From an uncultured Marvinbryantia sp. (GTDB lineage: Bacteria > Bacillota > Clostridia > Lachnospirales > Lachnospiraceae): DNA of 64,000 nt. Location: positions 18,024-82,023 of the forward strand of contig CALDMO010000006.1 in assembly GCA_937915375.1 (NCBI GenBank). Reading direction: 5' to 3'. Position 1 is the first letter of the stretch, and every line of letters begins with the position of its first letter. Under the pieces are notes generated by a model. The model worked only from the letters and a program-made list of their open reading frames with translations. It made no database searches and was not told the origin of the DNA. Position numbers and translations under genes: made by a program. This document shows, one piece after another, positions 60,941 to 64,000 of the stretch.

Positions 60941-61093
60941 ATGAATGAAAAAATTTACCGTACCTTGGGCGCAACGGGAGCCGGTGACATTGTGCTGGGG
61001 ATTCTGGTGATCGTTGTTGGTCTTTCCACCGGCATTCTTGCGATTGTAAACGGCGCGAGACTTCTGGCCTCCCGCAAAAGTGTGCTGCTTTAA
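60941..61093 (+). CDS. Small single-pass membrane protein (50 residues)
   Basis: The ATG at 60941 follows AAAGGAG and opens a 50-residue frame with a Gly- and Val-rich helix (about 15-40) and a positively charged end. I do not recognise a function, though similar small proteins occur in Lachnospiraceae. The longer frame from 60890 lies inside pyrE and is rejected. It is co-oriented with pyrE and the VanZ-like gene. Confidence 0.65.
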   Translation: MNEKIYRTLGATGAGDIVLGILVIVVGLSTGILAIVNGARLLASRKSVLL

Positions 61094-61108
61094 AGGAAAG
61101 GCATTCGC

Positions 61109-61570
61109 GTGAAAGTTGAAACAAAAAGAAAAATACAGGTAATCAGCGTACTATTATTTATAGGATATCTGATTCTGCTGACATATTTTCTGTTTTTTGC
61201 GGAAAATTTTGGGAGGGTGTATTCAGAACGGGAGTATGCCTATAATCTGGAGCCTTTTAAGGAGATTAAGCGGTTTTGGATTTACCGGAAAGAACTGGGG
61301 ATAGTAGCTGTGTTTACTAATCTGGCAGGAAACATACTCTGTTTTGTTCCGTTTGGAGCAATTTTGCCGGTACTGGCGCGAAGAGCCAGAAACTTTTTTC
61401 TGATCACCATGCTGAGTTTTGAATTCAGTCTGCTGGTAGAATGCGCGCAGTTGATTTCCAAAGTGGGCAGCTTTGATGTAGATGATCTGATCTTAAACAC
61501 ACTGGGCGGGATTTTAGGTTTTACTCTGTTTACCATATGCAACAGATTCAGGAGAAAACACTATGGCTAG
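61109..61570 (+). CDS. VanZ-family membrane protein
   Basis: A 153-residue protein with about four membrane helices and VanZ motifs: NLEPFKEI, NLAGNILCFVPFGAILP, FSLLVECAQL and FDVDDLILNTLGGILG. VanZ gives low-level teicoplanin resistance in enterococci, but most family members have unknown jobs. The start is GTG at 61109 after AAAGGAAAGG. It overlaps the next gene by eight bases. Confidence 0.85.
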   Translation: MKVETKRKIQVISVLLFIGYLILLTYFLFFAENFGRVYSEREYAYNLEPFKEIKRFWIYRKELGIVAVFTNLAGNILCFVPFGAILPVLARRARNFFLITMLSFEFSLLVECAQLISKVGSFDVDDLILNTLGGILGFTLFTICNRFRRKHYG

Positions 61571-61880
61571 AAAAGTAATGTATTCTTTTGCGGAAAAGAA
61601 ACATTCAGTAAACGGAATTGTCTCCACCGTGCTCGGCGGTATCGCGCTGGTCTTTTTGCTGGCGATGATCTACGCTTCCTATTATATGCGCGGCGATGCG
61701 GGGCTGTATGCCGGCGGCTTTGGCGTGGCGGGTATGCTGCTGTCATTAGTCGGCTTTATTATCGGCGTGATGAGCTTTTCCGAAAAAAATATCAGATATA
61801 AATATCCAAAGATCGGATCGATTATGAGCGGCGTTGTATTTGTCATCTGGCTTGCACTGTACCTTATCGGCTGCTCATAA
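61563..61880 (+). CDS. Small membrane protein (DUF6142-like)
   Basis: A 105-residue protein with three predicted membrane helices and the opening YSFAEKKHSVNGIVSTVLG, which resembles DUF6142 of Lachnospiraceae. Its function is unknown. It overlaps VanZ by eight bases, so both are probably translated together. Confidence 0.7.
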   Translation: MARKVMYSFAEKKHSVNGIVSTVLGGIALVFLLAMIYASYYMRGDAGLYAGGFGVAGMLLSLVGFIIGVMSFSEKNIRYKYPKIGSIMSGVVFVIWLALYLIGCS

Positions 61881-61908
61881 ATCAAGAAAGACAGAAAAGG
61901 AGAACAGC

Positions 61909-63966
61909 ATGGACGAACTTATTACGGAACGTCTGGCTCTTGCAAAAGAGCGGATCGCGGCAATTTTAGAGGAACATACCGTTCCCGAAAATTATGAAGA
62001 TTATTTTCGCAGAACAGCGGAGTTTATTTTAAAGACAGCAGAACTGGCTGGGCAGCTGCAGGCGGGAGTGTGCAAAGCATGGAGTGAGGAAAAATGGCAG
62101 CAGGTAAATCAGGTTCTTTATGCCGATATCCTGCCGGAAAACTACGAAAAGAGTTATGGCAACCCGGCTTACGCAGTGGAAGTACTGGGAGAAACTCACG
62201 GGCGAATTCTGTCGTTTCTTTACGCGGAAGTGCGCAGCATGATCGCATCGGCCTTTGAGGGTGACATGGAAGATATCGCGGTTTTGTGTGAGTTGTTTAT
62301 TGAAGTTTACAATGCCTTTGAGGATAGTGAGCTGCCGGCTTATCGTCAGATTCAGCAGATTGTGTACTGGTATGTAAGTGATTACAGCGATCGTCTGGTA
62401 TCGAGACGCATTCGCAGCAGTGTGGATCCTTCCATGGATCTGGCAACGCGCATTATTATGGAAGAGGATCTTACAGATCTGCGTTACCTCTATTTATATG
62501 GAGAGTATGTTTCTGAAAATGAGCGAAAGATGGCGGCATTTATGAACGCTCTTCCGCAGGAGGAGATTGATCGGATCGCGTCTGTCTATACCGAAGGCTA
62601 CCGTATCGGCTTTGTACTGGGCAGAAAAGATTTGTCGAAAAAGAAAACGGTCAATATCCGTTTTCAGCTTGGATTTGAGCGTATGATCAAAAAAGCGATC
62701 GAAAACTTCCGGGAGATGGGACTGGAACCGGTGATTTACCGTGCGGCTGCGCACAGTGTTAACCGCCGTTCTCATGAGCGGATCGGTTATTACGGTGCGA
62801 TCCCGAACAAGCAGTTTGATTACGATCATAAGGCAGACAGCGCGATCTATCTTGACGCAGCGTTTGTGGAGCGAAAGCTTGGCGTGATCCGTACGGCTTA
62901 CGAGGAAGTGAAGGAATTAGCTTATGTACACGCAGGTCCGGCCGTTGTGGAAACGTTCGGAGAGATTCCTTTTGCTCCGGAGACGAAAGAGGCAGCATAT
63001 CATCTGTCGGAAAAACAGCAGAAACTGGCGGTGGAACTGGCAAATGAAAACGCGCAGATCACCAACCGTTATATCAAAGGAGAAGAACGCAGCTTTACGA
63101 TCATCGCCTTTCCGGTACCGGAGATTGGCGCTGATTTTGAGGAGATCTTCCGCGAGACCGTGCGAATTAACACACTGGATTATGCGCTGTATCAGAAAAT
63201 GCAGCAGACGATCATTGATACGCTTGATAAAGCTTCACAGGTGCGTATTCTCGGTAAAGACGGCAATCGCACCGATCTGACTGTAAATCTGTTGGAATTA
63301 AAAGATCCGCAGAAAGAAACTTTGTTTGAGAATTGTGTGGCAGATTGTAACATTCCGGTTGGTGAGGTATTCACCTCTCCGAAGCTGACAGGTACGAATG
63401 GTGTTCTTCATGTCAGCAGCGTTTATCTAAATGATCTGCGTTATGAAGATTTGGCGATCACGTTTTCGGACGGCATGATCAGCGACTATTCTTGCGGTAA
63501 TTTTACGGATTCGGAGGAAAATAAAAAATATATCCGTGAAAATATTCTTTGCCATCATGAAAGCCTTCCGCTGGGAGAATTTGCTATCGGGACAAACACG
63601 ACAGCATATGCAATGGCGGAAAAATTTGGGATTGAGGATAAACTTCCGATCCTGATTGCGGAAAAGATGGGACCGCATTTTGCGGTAGGGGATACGTGTT
63701 ATCATTTTGCAGAAGATACTGCCGTTTTTAATCCGGATGGAAAAGAGATCATTGCCCGAGACAACGAGGTTTCTATTTTAAGAAAAACGGATCTGTCAAA
63801 AGCATATTTCGGATGTCATACGGATATCACGATTCCGTATCGTGAACTGGCGCTGATCGAGGCGGTAGCGGCGGACGGCACACGCACAGCGATTATTGAA
63901 AACGGCAGATTTGTGTTGGCTGGAACGGAGCCGTTGAATGAAGCGCTGTTGGGGTACAATAGATAG
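61909..63966 (+). CDS. M29-type metallo-aminopeptidase with a long N-terminal extension
   Basis: The product has 685 residues. The part from about residue 248 resembles M29 aminopeptidases, with metal-ligand candidates in VGEVFTSP, GEFAIGTN, MGPHFAVGD and the CHTDITI segment. About 240 residues of mostly helical sequence precede it, with no motif I recognise; the classical enzymes are near 400 residues long. The start is the ATG at 61909 with AAAGGAGAAC. No signal peptide is present, so it should trim peptides in the cytoplasm. The window ends 34 bases after its stop. Confidence 0.85.
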   Translation: MDELITERLALAKERIAAILEEHTVPENYEDYFRRTAEFILKTAELAGQLQAGVCKAWSEEKWQQVNQVLYADILPENYEKSYGNPAYAVEVLGETHGRILSFLYAEVRSMIASAFEGDMEDIAVLCELFIEVYNAFEDSELPAYRQIQQIVYWYVSDYSDRLVSRRIRSSVDPSMDLATRIIMEEDLTDLRYLYLYGEYVSENERKMAAFMNALPQEEIDRIASVYTEGYRIGFVLGRKDLSKKKTVNIRFQLGFERMIKKAIENFREMGLEPVIYRAAAHSVNRRSHERIGYYGAIPNKQFDYDHKADSAIYLDAAFVERKLGVIRTAYEEVKELAYVHAGPAVVETFGEIPFAPETKEAAYHLSEKQQKLAVELANENAQITNRYIKGEERSFTIIAFPVPEIGADFEEIFRETVRINTLDYALYQKMQQTIIDTLDKASQVRILGKDGNRTDLTVNLLELKDPQKETLFENCVADCNIPVGEVFTSPKLTGTNGVLHVSSVYLNDLRYEDLAITFSDGMISDYSCGNFTDSEENKKYIRENILCHHESLPLGEFAIGTNTTAYAMAEKFGIEDKLPILIAEKMGPHFAVGDTCYHFAEDTAVFNPDGKEIIARDNEVSILRKTDLSKAYFGCHTDITIPYRELALIEAVAADGTRTAIIENGRFVLAGTEPLNEALLGYNR

Positions 63967-64000
63967 GTAACAAGATAAATAACAAAATAAAAACAAGGAT

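Overview
This window looks like chromosomal DNA from a low-to-mid GC Gram-positive anaerobe of the Clostridia, most likely a gut-type Lachnospiraceae. The case rests on gene order and gene content: priA-def-fmt-rsmB-rlmN-phosphatase-prkC-rsgA-rpe-thiN, a clostridial division/cell-wall cluster, long Glu/Thr-rich surface linkers, a LytS/YesM-type sensor kinase with an AraC-type response regulator next to a sugar ABC transporter, and several small Lachnospiraceae-type membrane proteins. Assignment below family level is not possible from this sequence alone. I found no rRNA, tRNA, CRISPR array, insertion sequence, prophage or plasmid gene. Coding density is high and no gap exceeds 300 bases; the two largest (12390-12673 and 50991-51252) hold regulatory elements.

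Region 1 (1-10050) is a tightly packed plus-strand housekeeping operon: the PriA C-terminus, peptide deformylase and formyltransferase, a YugP-like membrane protease, two rRNA methyltransferases, the PP2C phosphatase/PASTA kinase pair, the RsgA GTPase, ribulose-phosphate epimerase and thiamine pyrophosphokinase. Many stop and start codons overlap. Region 2 (10117-12490) holds ychF, lgt and a 49-residue Spo0E-like phosphatase, closed by a terminator.

Region 3 (12525-27269) is the division and cell-wall cluster: mraZ behind a clear promoter and four 10-bp operator repeats, then rsmH, ftsL, two class B penicillin-binding proteins, mraY, murD, ftsW, murA, a ftsQ/divIB-like gene and ftsZ, which has its own promoter, followed by a secreted amidase with wall-binding repeats. 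The second penicillin-binding protein is flanked by two terminator-like hairpins. murG, murE, murF, murC and ftsA are absent from the cluster.

Region 4 (27307-43273) mixes galE, uvrC, hprK with a ROK glucokinase, an AraC regulator divergent from a family 4 alpha-galactosidase, a class A penicillin-binding protein divergent from yigZ, murI, a DUF1934 protein, pyrK-pyrD, brnQ and an unknown membrane-anchored protein. Region 5 (43456-47158) encodes two unusual envelope proteins: a membrane-anchored polysaccharide deacetylase with three 53-residue repeats, and a lipoprotein trigger-factor/FKBP-like protein with a very long Glu-Thr repeat stalk.

Region 6 (47294-63966) carries pyrF, a GntP-type transporter with a glycerate kinase, and a complete oligosaccharide locus (binding protein, two permeases, a GH8 reducing-end xylose-releasing exo-oligoxylanase, a YesL-like protein, sensor kinase and response regulator). 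After that come pyrE, three small membrane proteins and a large M29-type aminopeptidase. The pyrimidine genes keep one strand and a consistent order (pyrK, pyrD, pyrF, pyrE) but are separated by accessory modules, which suggests cassettes were placed into an older pyr region. The best candidates for new biology are the Glu-Thr stalk PPIase, the repeat-bearing deacetylase, the altered KTG motif and hairpin control of the second penicillin-binding protein, the unknown protein at 42779-43273, and the xylo-oligosaccharide locus.
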